A stretch of DNA of 64,000 bases from Reticulascus tulasneorum. Its lineage: Eukaryota; Ascomycota; Sordariomycetes; Glomerellales; Reticulascaceae. Positions 1 through 10,884 of this stretch are shown here, in pieces. The DNA is taken from assembly GCA_001557505.1 (NCBI GenBank), contig LSAX01000007.1, positions 186,001-250,000 of the forward strand. Reading direction: 5' to 3'. The first letter of the stretch is position 1. Every line of letters starts with the position of its first letter. Both the position numbers and the translations under genes were made by a program. The notes beneath the pieces are model-generated. The model was not told the DNA's origin, did no database searches, and saw only the letters and a list, made by a program, of their open reading frames with translations.

Positions 1-1
1 C

Positions 2-1178
2 TTTGTCGCCGGATTTGGCGCAGACAGCATCTCCAACGTCTCATATATCGTCCAGGCGAGTGTGGCGCAGGGTATGCCAATCATGGCCATAACTCTAAAC
101 TATCGCCTTGGATTTCTCGGCTTTCCTGGCGGAGCGGCAGCGGAGGCAGACGGTGTAATAAATCTCGGCCTCAAGGACCAAACGTCATGCAGTGCGGTGG
201 ATACAGGAGAATATCGCCACGTTAGGTGGAGACCCAGAGAAAGTTACGCTCTGGGGCCAATCTGCTGGCGGTATCTCCATTGCGCATCAGATCATGGCCT
301 ACGGTGGCCGGAGCGATGAGAAGCTCTTTCGCGGAGGCATTATGGTCAGTGGGTCGGTCGGCCTCGGGAACACCTTGCACCCTACCCGGGACGACTACTT
401 GCAAGGCTACCAGAACATCGTTAGCGCCGCAGGCTGCCTCGACTCTGACGATACTCTTGCTTGTCTACGCATGGCCCCCTTGGACCAAATTTGGAACGCT
501 TCTATCGCAGTCACTACCTCTCCAACATGGTGGCCAATGGTTGACGGAGACTTCATTGCGAAACAGCCGGCTATGCAGCTACTGGCGGGCGAGTTCCCCA
601 GTGATGTGTCAATTCTGGCTGGGGCGAACAACGATGAGGGCCTTGTCTCCATGCAGGCCTTCGGTCCTATCACCGAAACAGACGATGAGCTCTTACATCT
701 GTTGCGGAGATATTTCCCCTACGCACAGAACGAAACACTCGAGCTCGTTTTGCAAGCCTACCCGATCGACGCTTCCAGTCCAACGTACTCAATACCAATG
801 ACTGATAATGGATTCTGTGAGGCTACGGAGGTCGCAGCACTGCCGTGCGGATCGCAGTACAGGCGCGGAGCTGCTATCTTTGGAGACTCGGCGCAGATAC
901 ACGGCTATAGGATTATGGCAAGAAAGTTTGCCGAGAATGGGATGACAGCATATACCTATCGGTCAGTCTATCTTCCGATACTTGTGAGTACCGAAGGATT
1001 GTCATTTCGCTAATGTCACGATGCTTCTAGGTTTGATACGACACCGACGTCGATTCCTATTGCGGATAATTACATCAAACCCGGTTTTGCGACTCATTCG
1101 GCGGAATATACGTACTTCTTCCGCTCGCCGCGAGAATACGACATGCTCGGGCTCCTACTCCCCCTCCAGAGGCACTAA
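2..1178 (+). pseudogene. Type B carboxylesterase/lipase, 5'-partial, frameshifted
   Basis: Alpha/beta-hydrolase of the fungal carboxylesterase/cholinesterase family, which hydrolyses carboxylic esters and is often secreted. The gene enters from before base 1. Visible motifs are LNYRLGFLGF (oxyanion region), GQSAGG with the nucleophilic serine, NNDEG with the acidic residue, and ATHSAEY with the histidine. The frame changes at 179-183: CAA is followed by one extra A in an AAA run, after which the family motif RHAVRWIQENIATLGG resumes in the next frame. A 69-base intron (962-1030, GTCAGT...CTAG) joins the two downstream exons. The stop at 1176 comes soon after the histidine, so the usual final 50-60 residues are absent. 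Either this is a pseudogene or the A run is a sequencing error; the missing C-terminus favours decay. Confidence 0.8.
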
Positions 1179-2163
1179 AGCAGTGAATGAGGTCATGATG
1201 ACAGGGGCAATCTTGGTCCGAGCTGACACATTTCAAACAAATCTTGATGAGTGCCGAGGGTAAATGTGCAGTAAAATGCTTTTTCCGTTATAGGGCTGGA
1301 ATAACTCCAGCTCTGAGGTTTGGATGGGGATGTGTTCGTGAGGGAAGAACTACCGCCAAAACAGCCAGCCGCCCGGGCGCCGCCCGGGCTCCGTTTGTCC
1401 TCTCTCCTCCTGCAATAGTGCCTAATTCTTGCGTCACTTTTCAGGCCTCTAAAGTCCAAGACACAACGTTCTAATGCCAAAAGTTCGCCGACATAGGTAG
1501 TGTGGTTAACTTCACGTTCTCGCGACGTCTTAGCAACTTTACCAGCACCCTCGGAAGATCTCTCGGCGTCAAGAACTTCGACAGCTGTGGTTATACGGTC
1601 AGCAGCCGGTCGACTGGTTTCCAGTGTGGTGTCTTCATTCACAGGCCCGAATAATAAGGATATTGCTTCACAGTGGCCGCTCAGTCTCTGCCAACTCCAG
1701 CAGAACATGTTCCGCAAAGTATTGAACGGCCTAGTAAGCGAATCTCGAGCGACAGCAAACCTACTACGGGGTGATGACACAAAAATCACAATTAATACGC
1801 TGAGGAACTTCGAGGGTGCACATTTACAGTTCAATGCTACAAATGGCGGCTTGGATGCGTGGCGTCGGACCACACTCGACGAGTTTGCCACGCTACCGGT
1901 CCAATGATAAGTCTACAAGGTCCCCTTCGACCGCGCAGTACGAGCTAACAATATGAATAGCTATAGCTTGCTACGGGAATGGCTCGTTGATTATTAGTGC
2001 AAGAGTGTGCGATTAGTGTGTGATTAGTGTGTTATGCGGCTTGCGACGACGCGGACAGAGGTGTCAGTATTACAAGTATCCGTCCGTAGCTATACCATTA
2101 CACTGGGATATACATATGGCGGATAGAGATTCCTATACTCTTAAGAGTCCTGGCAGATCGGTG
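1179..2163. other. Spacer with unassigned open frames
   Basis: Overlapping open frames lie on both strands at 1193-1891 (minus) and 1500-1907 (plus). Neither shows a motif I recognise, and they cannot both be genes. The plus frame ends in a plausible hydrophilic stretch, which could be the tail of a decayed gene. I do not call a gene here. Confidence 0.4.
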
Positions 2164-2338
2164 TAACTATAATACCGCCATAGCCGAGCATCTCAGCCGA
2201 TACCAACGCTGCCCAGCCTCCTGAGCGGACGGTGCCTCAATCGCCGCCGTTATATTCGAGTGTCTCGGCCGGAAGCCCGGAGCCAGCCACAGCCAGCTAT
2301 CTAAATGCCATGAACTCCACCTGCCCTGGGAGTTTCCT
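2164..2338 (+). repeat. Diverged direct repeat, copy A
   Basis: About 170 bases that align end to end with 2381-2554. Shared blocks include CTATAATACCGC, TAGCCGATAC/CAGCCGATAC, AGCCT(C/G)CTGAGCGGACGG and CTCGGCCG, in the same order and spacing. Many differences are C/T or G/A transitions, as expected of an old duplication in a fungus with repeat-induced mutation. No reading frame is conserved between the copies, so this is more likely a non-coding or miniature element. Confidence 0.75.
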
Positions 2339-2380
2339 ACTCAGTGTGTATATCCATAAAACCGTAATCGGGTTTAAATG

Positions 2381-2554
2381 ATGCCTATAATACCGCTCGG
2401 CCGAGAATCCTAGCCGATACATGCACTACCAGCCTGCTGAGCGGACGGCACCGCAATGAATATCATTGTTCTCAAGTGCCTCGGCCGATATGCTGAAGCC
2501 ATTCACAGACAGCTTTCCAAATGTTATGAGTTTCACATGCCCTCGGAGCTTCTG
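2381..2554 (+). repeat. Diverged direct repeat, copy B
   Basis: Second copy of the 2164-2338 repeat, about 217 bases downstream in the same orientation. It keeps GAGCGGACGG, CCTCGGCCGATA, a variant of CAGCTATCTAAATG and the closing CCCTCGGAGCTTC block. The two units are separated by about 40 bases. Confidence 0.75.
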
Positions 2555-2849
2555 ACGTGCCGGGTCCTTCGCGCATTACGTACAAAAGGATGCGGTGCTC
2601 GTATACGGCGGATTCGTGCCACTTCATGAAGCTGTTACAAGATAGACCTGGTATAATCCTTTCGGACTTGCATATGCAACTGTCTGCTCGATGACAAACC
2701 AGATCAGACGCTGTCTATTTAAGGGATGTTCGCCATGTCTAAGATGGTAAACAGCCTTCATCTTCAGCAAAGCAGATAGCAGCAAAGTGCTGAACTTGAT
2801 AACACATTCACATACGCCGTCGGAATATCTTCCTTTCAAAACAAACGAT

Positions 2850-3316
2850 ATGAGGGTCACTACTGTTCGCATCGCCCTCCTTGCCCTCCTCGGAGTCGGT
2901 ATCGACAGTGTCTTGGCAGCGTGCTATAATTCTGGCCACCCCTGGCCCAATAAAGACGAAGCCAGACATCATGCATCGCGAGCTTGCCGTGGTTACGATG
3001 GCAACCAAGGAGCCTTCCAGCCCGTTTTCGCACCTGGAGAGAAGAAAACTGCCTGTGTCCAATCAAGCGATCATCCTATTAGGTACGATTTTGAGGTGAA
3101 GAATGAAAACACGCAAACGTCCTTTCAGATCAAGCCCGAGGACTGCGAGAGTCGCCTGCATAATGAGATTAATGGCTGCCACAACGGTGGCGAATCAAGC
3201 CACGCTGGGTGGCATTTCCGGTGAGTTTTCACGTGCTAGGCGAGATAACTTATTTGTCCGCTTTGCTAATACTCTTGACTTTGTATAGAGCGGACCCTAA
3301 CAGTGGTTCCTGCTAG
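2850..3316 (+). CDS. Small secreted cysteine-rich protein, possibly Y3-like lectin
   Basis: Two exons, 2850-3220 and 3289-3316, with a 68-base intron (GTGAGT...TATAG), give 132 residues. The start at 2850 is chosen over the earlier in-frame ATG at 2787 because it places a clean signal peptide at the N-terminus (MRVTTVRIALLALL), with cleavage expected near residue 22 before ACYNSGHPW. The mature part has six cysteines, enough for three disulphides, and ends in the typical GWHFRADPNSGSC. The cysteine spacing and the final DPN-G-C block resemble the fungal glycan-binding Y3-like family, whose members are secreted lectins. That assignment is from memory of the family pattern and is moderate; 'secreted cysteine-rich protein' is secure. 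An effector or antimicrobial role is possible but not shown. Confidence 0.75.
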
Positions 3317-4782
3317 AGCGCCCCCAATATTGACTGGAGCATCGAGCAATACGGTCAAACTGATGGGTCGTGACGACATTTCCAATCGGCCCTTCGTGTT
3401 TGAGAAAACAAGAAGAGGCAGAGGATAAATCTTACAATGCAACAGCCCTTATTACTTCCTATATTATCTCTCAACTCATTTTACTAGTTACTTCTCTTCA
3501 TACTTGCCACTCATTATAGCGTAATCTGCAAAGTTCCGAATCTTACTGCGAGCATTGGATCGGGCCATGAATGGAGCAATACCAATGGGGGCACCGACAA
3601 CAATCAGTTTTCAGAGAATCGTGCCTTATACTGACATGAACGAAATACGTTGTCAATATGAGTAGAAGATCGGGGGCATGGAGAATACTATCGTTCGCAT
3701 GGTACCTGCAAGAATTAGGAGACTTGTCTAGCATGCGCATTCGCTCAAATGAAAAGGAAGACAACCCCTGCCTAGCCCGTCTCGTTCCTTGAATTTCAGC
3801 CTCTCATATGCAGACATGCGGACCGTGGAAAAAGCTTGAATTTTAGTGTGAATCCTTCGTATTTGATAAATGCATTAAAAGGTATACCCAGACCAAATTC
3901 AATGGTCGAGTCGTCTGCTCCCGCAATCAATCGTCTTATCCTTTCGGAGGTGTGAGTCAGATAAATAGAAGGCGCAAATTCATGGGTGATGTTGCAATCG
4001 TGTCTCCAGGTCCGATTAGGTAGGATTGTCAATATTCTAGAAGCCGGCCGCGGCAGCTAGTTGCCCCTGAGATCTCACCCCTTCCTGGTTCACGTACGGA
4101 TTGGTCCCCTATAGGTTCCTAGATTCGATAATTCCCGTCCAGTCTCGTGAATTGAACTCGATTTAATGGTTTCCATTATGTCATGGAGGCATTTCATGAG
4201 CCCTGAATGCTTCCAATGGATTTCTTCAACATGTTTCGGCCGAAATAGAGGTTTGGCATCGGGTAGATTCGTTTTTGTGGCACAGCAGGTACACCAGGCA
4301 GCCACGGAATGCACCCAATTCATGCAGGTCAAAGGCATGTCGTTTGACCCCTGGACGGTTACCATCCTTACCATCTTTTCAGTCCAGCGTGCCATTGTGG
4401 TACTGCCTCTACCAGGCCAGTAGGGACTCGATTTAGTCCTGTGGAGACATAGACTAGAGTCTGTATGGTATCTTGATCTTGGTAGGCACCTGCTTGCCAG
4501 GGCGATGCTTACCGCACATCCTCCGTGTATGCACAACTGCACTCTAATTACGCTTAACTGAACGCAATTCTAATATGGTCAAAATCGCAAGAGGACAGGG
4601 AAGAAAGAATCAATCCTCCTTATGGTGCGCTATTCCGAGTGCGGCCTACACGACAAGCCGTTGAAATGTTATAAAGTTCCCGCCTCTCCCTCCCAAACTG
4701 CTGGCTCGGAACACTGACGACCCCCAGACGTATCTCATCAAAAGCTTCGGCCAATCTTTCACGCACTTGCATCTCCGTCACC
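3317..4782. other. Intergenic region with a TATA-like element
   Basis: No convincing gene. Minus-strand open frames at 3543-3764, 3796-4032 and 4090-4542 lack recognisable domains and look like chance frames. TATAAAG at 4670-4676 lies 107-113 bases before the ATG at 4783 and is a plausible core promoter for the downstream gene. Confidence 0.5.
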
Positions 4783-6537
4783 ATGATTGGAGTCGTTTCA
4801 TGCCTGGGCCTCCTTGCCCTCCTTACCTCCGTCGCGACGAGTAAGGAGATGGCAGTTAACGAGACTCTCGCAGCTGAGATTTACACGCCTGGTATTGTTC
4901 ATGGACGCATCATGGAGAGTAAGATGGTGAGTAATGGGATCACACTGGAACTATGTGTTGGCGCTGATACTGTGCAAAGTCCTTCTGGGCCGCAGCGCAG
5001 GAAGCCGGTGTCATGGATAGTCAGCAGTATCCTGAGCTCGATTACACGCCTTGCGTCGATGGGTGGGCTGAAGCAATCCAGGGAGACTACTACAACACAT
5101 TCAAGTGCCGCAACGTAAGTACTTCAAGCTTTCGTTACCACCCGTCTTGTACTAATGTGGCTGCAGATTGACCTTTATCATTTCCTCAGCCATTCTCAGT
5201 TGAAGGGCTACCAGGGCCACGGCTCTTCCTCGTGGGGCTGGACTTCCGACGATGGACGAGAGTTCGTGGCGATAGGGCAGATGGACGGAGCCGCCTTTGT
5301 CGAGATCAGCCCGGCTGGAAAGATGCTTTACCTTGGCCGACTACCGGCGTATTCGTATTCTGATGCTTGGCGAGAGATCAGGGTATACAAAAACTTCATG
5401 ATCATTGGCTCCGAAGCCCAGGATCACGGGGTTCAGATCTTCGACATGAAAAAGCTGCTGCATATCGACCCTGCTAGTCCCATTGAGTTTGACAAAAAGA
5501 CTGATCTAACTGGTCACTTTTCTTCGCTTCCGTCGGGAGCGACGCATAACATTGTTGTCAACGAGGAGCTAGGCTACGCAGTCGCAACCGGCGCACAACC
5601 AAGATCAAGTTACTGCGCAGGTGGACTCATCTTCATTGATTTGTCCGATCTCTCCAACCCAAATACGCCCGGATGCGCTAATGGGGACGGTTATGTGCAC
5701 GACGCTCAATGTATCGTATACCGAGGCCCGGATGTCAGATACCAAGGACGCGATATCTGCTACGGCTATAACGAAAGAGCCCTGACAATCTACGATGTTA
5801 CGGACAAGCGTAACGTGACGAAAATTATCTCCCGTACTTCTTACGAGGGCGCAGCTTATACGCACCAAGGCTGGGTCCTTGATCCACTGGATCAATCGTT
5901 TCTAGTTCTTGATGACGAATACGATGAGAAAATTGGAATGGGCCCCGGAAAAGGCGGCCATGCGGTCACCTATATCTGGGACATTCGCGATCTTGAACAT
6001 CCTAAGCAGACTGGCTTCTATGAGTCGAATGTCAAGTCGATCGACCATAACCAATACGTCATCGACAAGTTTATATACCAGTCGAATTATGGTTCTGGTC
6101 TCCGTGTCCTAGACGGAACCTCTATTCCCTCTGATCCTACAGGTGCTAGTATCTGCGAGGCTGGCTTCTTCGACATCTATCCTGAAGATGACCTGTATGA
6201 GGGAGGTGGCAAGACAGATTTCATCGGCACTTGGTCATCGTACGCGTACTTCAAGTCTGGTTACATATTTATCAACACCATTGAACGCGGCGGATTTGTT
6301 GTCAAGATGACGAGCAAGAAGTGCCCGGATGTTCAGCTCCCCGAACCTTCGCACCCGCACCCGCCATTTACGCAGCCTACGCCGACCCCTTCGACCGCTT
6401 CGCAGGAGCCTTCCATCATTTACATTACCGTAACTGGCACAAGTCCTCCGTTCACGCTCCCAGGGGGTACTTCTCGTCCAACTCTCATTACCGTTATCGT
6501 CCCGCGCGCCACCATAGATCGAAATGTTGATCGCTAG
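4783..6537 (+). CDS. Secreted LVIVD-repeat (choice-of-anchor B type) protein
   Basis: Three exons, 4783-4926, 4980-5114 and 5167-6537, with introns of 53 and 52 bases, give 549 residues. A signal peptide (MIGVVSCLGLLALLTSVA) is followed by the conserved HGRIMESKM, the Cys-containing DYTPCVDGWAEA and repeated beta-propeller units such as GHGVQIFD- and LTIYDVT-like strands (LVIVD repeats). YVHDAQCIVYRGPD, SRTSYEGAAYTHQGWVLDP and DHNQYVID are hallmark segments of this fungal family. The last 60 residues are rich in Ser, Thr and Pro, like an O-glycosylated cell-wall linker. The protein is expected to be extracellular; its ligand or substrate is unknown. All exon joins preserve phase and family sequence, so the model is firm. 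Confidence 0.9.
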
Positions 6538-7081
6538 CACCAAGGTCAACTCTACAGGCTGTTACCTGTGCCTGCAATCCGCTTCTAAACCTTTGCAATG
6601 CTTCGACTTGCTTGCCGATATTCCATGAAGAGATGCATGTGATGTTGGGATACCACAACCCTTTGTAATCAATGGCCGTCTGATCCCGAGATATGCTTTT
6701 ATATTTACGTCACGATGGTCATTAGAATTGGAAGCTGTGCAAAGAGCGGAGGCTAGTTTCGCCATAGCCACTCTATGTTGGGTGGCGCCGGTAGGCTTCT
6801 GACTGTTGACATAAAAGTCCCCTGGCGTTCGCCGACCGCGGAGGTGTTGCCGTACTGGTTATTCATGTTACAGAAGAAGATGTGAAAGTCGAAGGTGGCG
6901 AGAATGTGGCATAGACGGTGATGATGCTCTTCAACGGGAGAGTACCGATATCATGAAGTTTGTCTGCAGTCAGATCCTATGTTTAAGTGCAGAGCGATAT
7001 CCAAGCTGACAAAACTCCGGCCCGTCTTCTTACAATCATGCTGAAGATGCTGATTCCTTGTTTATTTACGCGAACTTGTGC
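6538..7081. other. Intergenic spacer between convergent genes
   Basis: Lies between the 3' ends of the LVIVD gene and the FAD-oxidoreductase pseudogene. No gene or clear repeat is seen. Confidence 0.5.
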
Positions 7082-8496
7082 TCAGATACCCTTGATCAGC
7101 TTCGGAAGCAGCCCGTCATTGAACCCCCACAGGATTGCGGTGAAGTCTGCCGCCCATCCCCCGCCAGTAAACCACGTCGAACGCTGCCCCTGTAGCGAGT
7201 ACATGTCTCGCATGTGATTATTGCGTAGATCATCGGCCGAGATTCCAAATCCCGCTGCTCCATGATCCGACCAGCCTACGAACTTGAGTTCCTCTTCGCC
7301 CGGGTCTGGGATCACGCCGCTCCGAGCCAAGTTCTCGAATGCAGACAGCACCAACCTTTGCGCCACTGAAGAATTCGCTGCAGGATCATCGTGGCCAATC
7401 AGGACACGGTAGAGCCTGGTAGGGTTGCCATAGTGCTCGAAGCGAGTGACGGAAGGGGGTTTTGTGAAAGCAAAGTAGTTATCGGGCACGGCAGCTTCCG
7501 GCAGGTTGACCAGAGACGTGTTTTTGGGCAAGACTGAATGAGTAACAATTGAAGTGAACCCCCTCCCGTACATGCCTTTTGAAAATATCTCACGCTCCCA
7601 CGAGCTGAGATCGAAAGGCTCGTAATTCTTCAGTGTTGGCTGGATGGCGAGCAGGAGCCGCTTGGCAAGAGCCAGTTTCCTTCCACTTGGGCTCCGTACG
7701 ACCAGCTTTATGCCATTCTCACTCCTCTCCGAGTCAACAATGATGCTTTCGAACAAGACGTCATCCGCCAGCAAGCGGGCAATCTTTTGATACAGGTCCA
7801 TGTTGCTCGACCGCGGCGCAAACAAGGGGACTCCACCTATGAAGGAACGGGCTATCGGCGCGCCGAACGCCTGCATTATGTGGATTGCGGGGGCAGTGGC
7901 GAAATCCTGTCGAGCACCGACGCCCATACCTGTAATGCCAAAGATTCGCGGCAGTGCGGCTAGTATCCCGTGCTTGGTCATGAACTCGACGATGGGCATG
8001 AGGAGCTCCTCGGGATTTGGTCGCCAGCTGGGAAGTTCCAGTATCCAGGAATGAGAATGTCTTCGTATTGTTCGCAGATCTGGACGTACTTATGGAGCGC
8101 GGCCGTGACATCGGCCGCCGCCGGCACGCTATAACCGCTAGTGAGCTCTCGCCCACTCGCAAAATCAACATAACGTGTTTCCAGGACTCGTCTCTCGCGT
8201 GTTGCGACAGATATGTTGAAGCGGGCGAAGAATTGCGAGGATTTACCGTACTCGATGTAAGATTGAACGCCGTATTCGTATGCTTTGCCGGTGCCGGGAT
8301 CGAAGAACGTATTACATCTACACCGTGACAGATCTGTCGCCGCGAGAGTTTTCGTGGGGATATTTGCAGCTACGACTGCCCGGTCTGTCAAGATTGGCGC
8401 CTCGACGTATCTTGATGCTTCGATAGTGAAGGGCAGGCCGAGGACTAACCCTCGACGTATCTTGATGGTTCGATAGTGAAGGGCAAGGAGTCGCAC
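7082..8496 (-). pseudogene. FAD flavin-amine-oxidase-like gene, broken
   Basis: The product resembles fungal FAD-dependent amine-oxidase-type oxidoreductases (beta-cyclopiazonate dehydrogenase-like). Recognisable parts are DPGTGKAYEYGVQSYIEYG near the N-terminus and the C-terminal STWFTGGGWAADFTAILW flavin-contacting block. Three lesions are visible. First, the GxGxxG nucleotide-binding motif that should precede DPGTGKAYEYG is missing; the frame reads through unrelated residues instead. Second, the start region contains a 50-base tandem duplication (8401-8487). Third, the frame shifts near 8011-8014: QIP should run into EELLMPIVEF, but one base is missing in a CCC run, so translation ends at 7978 in one frame and continues in another. 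I infer a pseudogene. A sequencing error could explain the indel but not the missing Rossmann motif. Confidence 0.75.
8401..8487 (-). repeat. 50-base tandem duplication
   Basis: CTCGACGTATCTTGATG starts at 8401 and again at 8451, and about 36 of the bases in each unit match with two substitutions. On the minus strand both copies can read LPFTIE(A/P)SRYVE, so the duplication repeats the expected N-terminal segment of the broken oxidoreductase. Confidence 0.85.
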
Positions 8497-8845
8497 GGTT
8501 GCGTCGTGATGAACTGGGAGATAGCACCGTGGGTTGTCTAGATCTCCGAGGTTTACGGGAAGTCTTTGCTAATGCAGGTCGAAGTTACGCCCCTTTTCAG
8601 TACACACCGGAGGGCAAGAAAGTCACGGAGAGACTTTGGCGAGAGACACTAAACGAGTTTCGTTTCGTTGATGGTAATGCCATAATCAATTCTCTGTAGT
8701 ACCTATTGTAAGAGACTTTGGTAAGAGCAGGGTTACAAAGGGCACTGGAAGAAGATTTCTCGAGGGAGGCCACAGATCTATCTAGCTGAAGTAACTCCTA
8801 GCAGCCATTCCATCAGCTAGGACTAATTAACCTCGGTTCGCCAAC
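8497..8845. other. Spacer upstream of the pseudogene
   Basis: No gene is seen. The stretch separates the broken oxidoreductase from the 3' end of the GMC oxidoreductase. Confidence 0.4.
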
Positions 8846-10884
8846 TTAAGTTTTCCTCGCTTTCTCCAGCATCACTTCTGATGCCTTTTGACTGAGCATG
8901 AATGTTGCTACAACCGGGAAAGCTCCAGGTGTGCGAGGGAATGCGCTGGCATCCACGACCCTCAATCCACTGACTCCATGTACCTGAAAGTGCGAATCCA
9001 GCACCGCCAGACGATCTCCTTCCCTGCCGATTGCACATGTACCTACGGGATGATGGCCGAATGTCTGCGTGATGATCCACTGCCGATCCACCTCCCCGCA
9101 GCTGCCTGTCGCGTCCGGTCCATCCGGGCAGGGCGGCTCTACAGGCTCTAGGGGTCCGTACGGCGCCGGCACCTTCCGCATCACCCTCCGCGCGAACGCA
9201 ATCGTGTCCATCATCGCTCCGAGATCGATATCTGCCCCGGTCGTATAATGCGCGAAGTTGATCTCCGGCGGCGCCGTCGGATCCACGGACCGTAGCTTCA
9301 CCCAGCCGCCGCGGTTCTGTGACATCATCTTGACCATGCTCCAGCCTACTGTGGTAGGCGGGTCGATGAGGTCCGGCTGCTGAACGGGCGGCCAGAAACC
9401 GCGGAACGCCCCTAGGATGGTAAAGACGAACATGTCCCGCTCCTTGTTAACGGTGTGGTTCGATTTAATCACCATCGCGTTAGTATTCACCCAGGTTCTC
9501 ATGTACGGACCCTTCCCCTCGAGCCACAGCGCCACGCACGGGTCGCCGGGCGCCCCGAACGTACACTGCGGATCGTCGGGGTTCGGAGGATTCGAAGGGT
9601 TGATTTGGGTACGGGCGACGACGGGCATCTCTTGATTGTCCTGCAAGCTTCGACCCACACCCGGCAGGTCAACCACGACCTTAATCCCTAGCTTCTCTAG
9701 GTCTTTCTTGGCGCCGATGCCGCTGAGTTGAAGCAGCTGGGGAGAGTTGAACGCGCCACCGGAGATGACCACTTCCTTAGACGCCAGAGCTTCCATCCTC
9801 TGGCCCTTAGTGGTGGCCTTGTATCTCGGATCCGCTTGATAGAGGGACTGCCCTTTGAGATAATGCACTCCGATAGCCTTTGGCTTCCTTCCAGCTTTCC
9901 GATCAAATATAATCTTTGTCGCCAGAGACTGTAGTGACAATGTCAAGGGATACTTTTTGGACCCGTCTCGGTTGACGGCTCTAAGCGTCTCTAGAATATA
10001 TGTTCGTGAGCTGAATCGCTCCCATCTCTTTGATGCATGGAATGGCAACCCCCAGAGTCCAACGTCTGTGTCTCTCGTTGGACTTAGATAATTGACGTCG
10101 CTGCCCAGCATGTCGATGACCTTGTTGGGATCCTTGCCGAGCTGTCTGACGTTCGTCTTGATAACCTCGACAAGTCCCGGATTGTTCAGATATTGCGTGC
10201 CATTGTCTAGATTGGTCTCGAAGTAACCTCGGAAACCGTGGCCAGGAGTGCCTCTAGGCAAGTAATTGTTGTGTTCGATCTGCTTGAAAATGCGTCTCAG
10301 GTTGGCGTGGCTAGGGGGATCATTAGCTCATAGGTTTTGTAATCGCGGGATATGTTCTTGTTAACGACTGACCTCCACGATTTGTCTCCGGTAATTTCCA
10401 TCACGTTGTCCCAGTCGCTTTCATGCGGTAGAAATGTCGCCATGGCATTCACGATCGATGAACCTCCTAATGTTGCGCCGCGCGGATAGTAGACACCCGC
10501 GAGCTCTGCATCTTCGGGAGCCTCGTCACCATTGCCCACCCAAAACGTGCCATTGGGAAATCTCCACGTCAATTGGTTGTTCTTAAGTTCCGTTTCGTCA
10601 TTGAGGTGGTGCCTCACAAAGAACCCCCAACTGGCATTGGCCGCTCCGGTAGCGAGATTCGCAATCACAGTGCCCAAGTCATCGCTCTCATCCTCGCCCG
10701 CCTCAAGAAGGAGGGTTTTGTAGCCTGACCTTGCCAGGTTGCAAGCAAGCGGTCCACCTCCCGGCCCGCTGCCGACGACGATGTAGTCGTACGGCTCTGC
10801 TGGCGCTAGCGCATTGGTGAGCTCGGCTTGGATGAGCAAAGCGCCAATGGCGAAACCGAGCTTTAATATCCGAAACGAGAGCAT
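8846..10884 (-). CDS. GMC-family FAD oxidoreductase, secreted
   Basis: Two exons, 10373-10884 and 8846-10310, separated by a 62-base intron (10311-10372), give 658 residues. The glucose-methanol-choline family oxidises alcohols with FAD. After a signal peptide comes YDYIVVGSGPGGG at residues 33-44 (FAD Rossmann fold), the first GMC signature YYPRGATLGGSSIVNAMATF, the second signature GGAFNSPQLLQLSGIG, and the C-terminal catalytic region HHPVGTCAIG followed by PRTPGAFPVV. The signal peptide points to secretion, as in aryl-alcohol and glucose oxidases. The substrate cannot be told. CTATAAAGG at 10971-10979 on this strand is a plausible TATA box about 90 bases before the ATG. It lies beside another flavoprotein gene, now broken, on the same strand. 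Confidence 0.93.

Noticed and set aside
1193..1907. Overlapping open frames on both strands (232 and 135 codons)
   Set aside because: No motif, no signal peptide and mutual overlap; coding status cannot be decided.
4090..4542. 150-codon minus-strand frame
   Set aside because: Composition is poor for a protein and no domain is visible.
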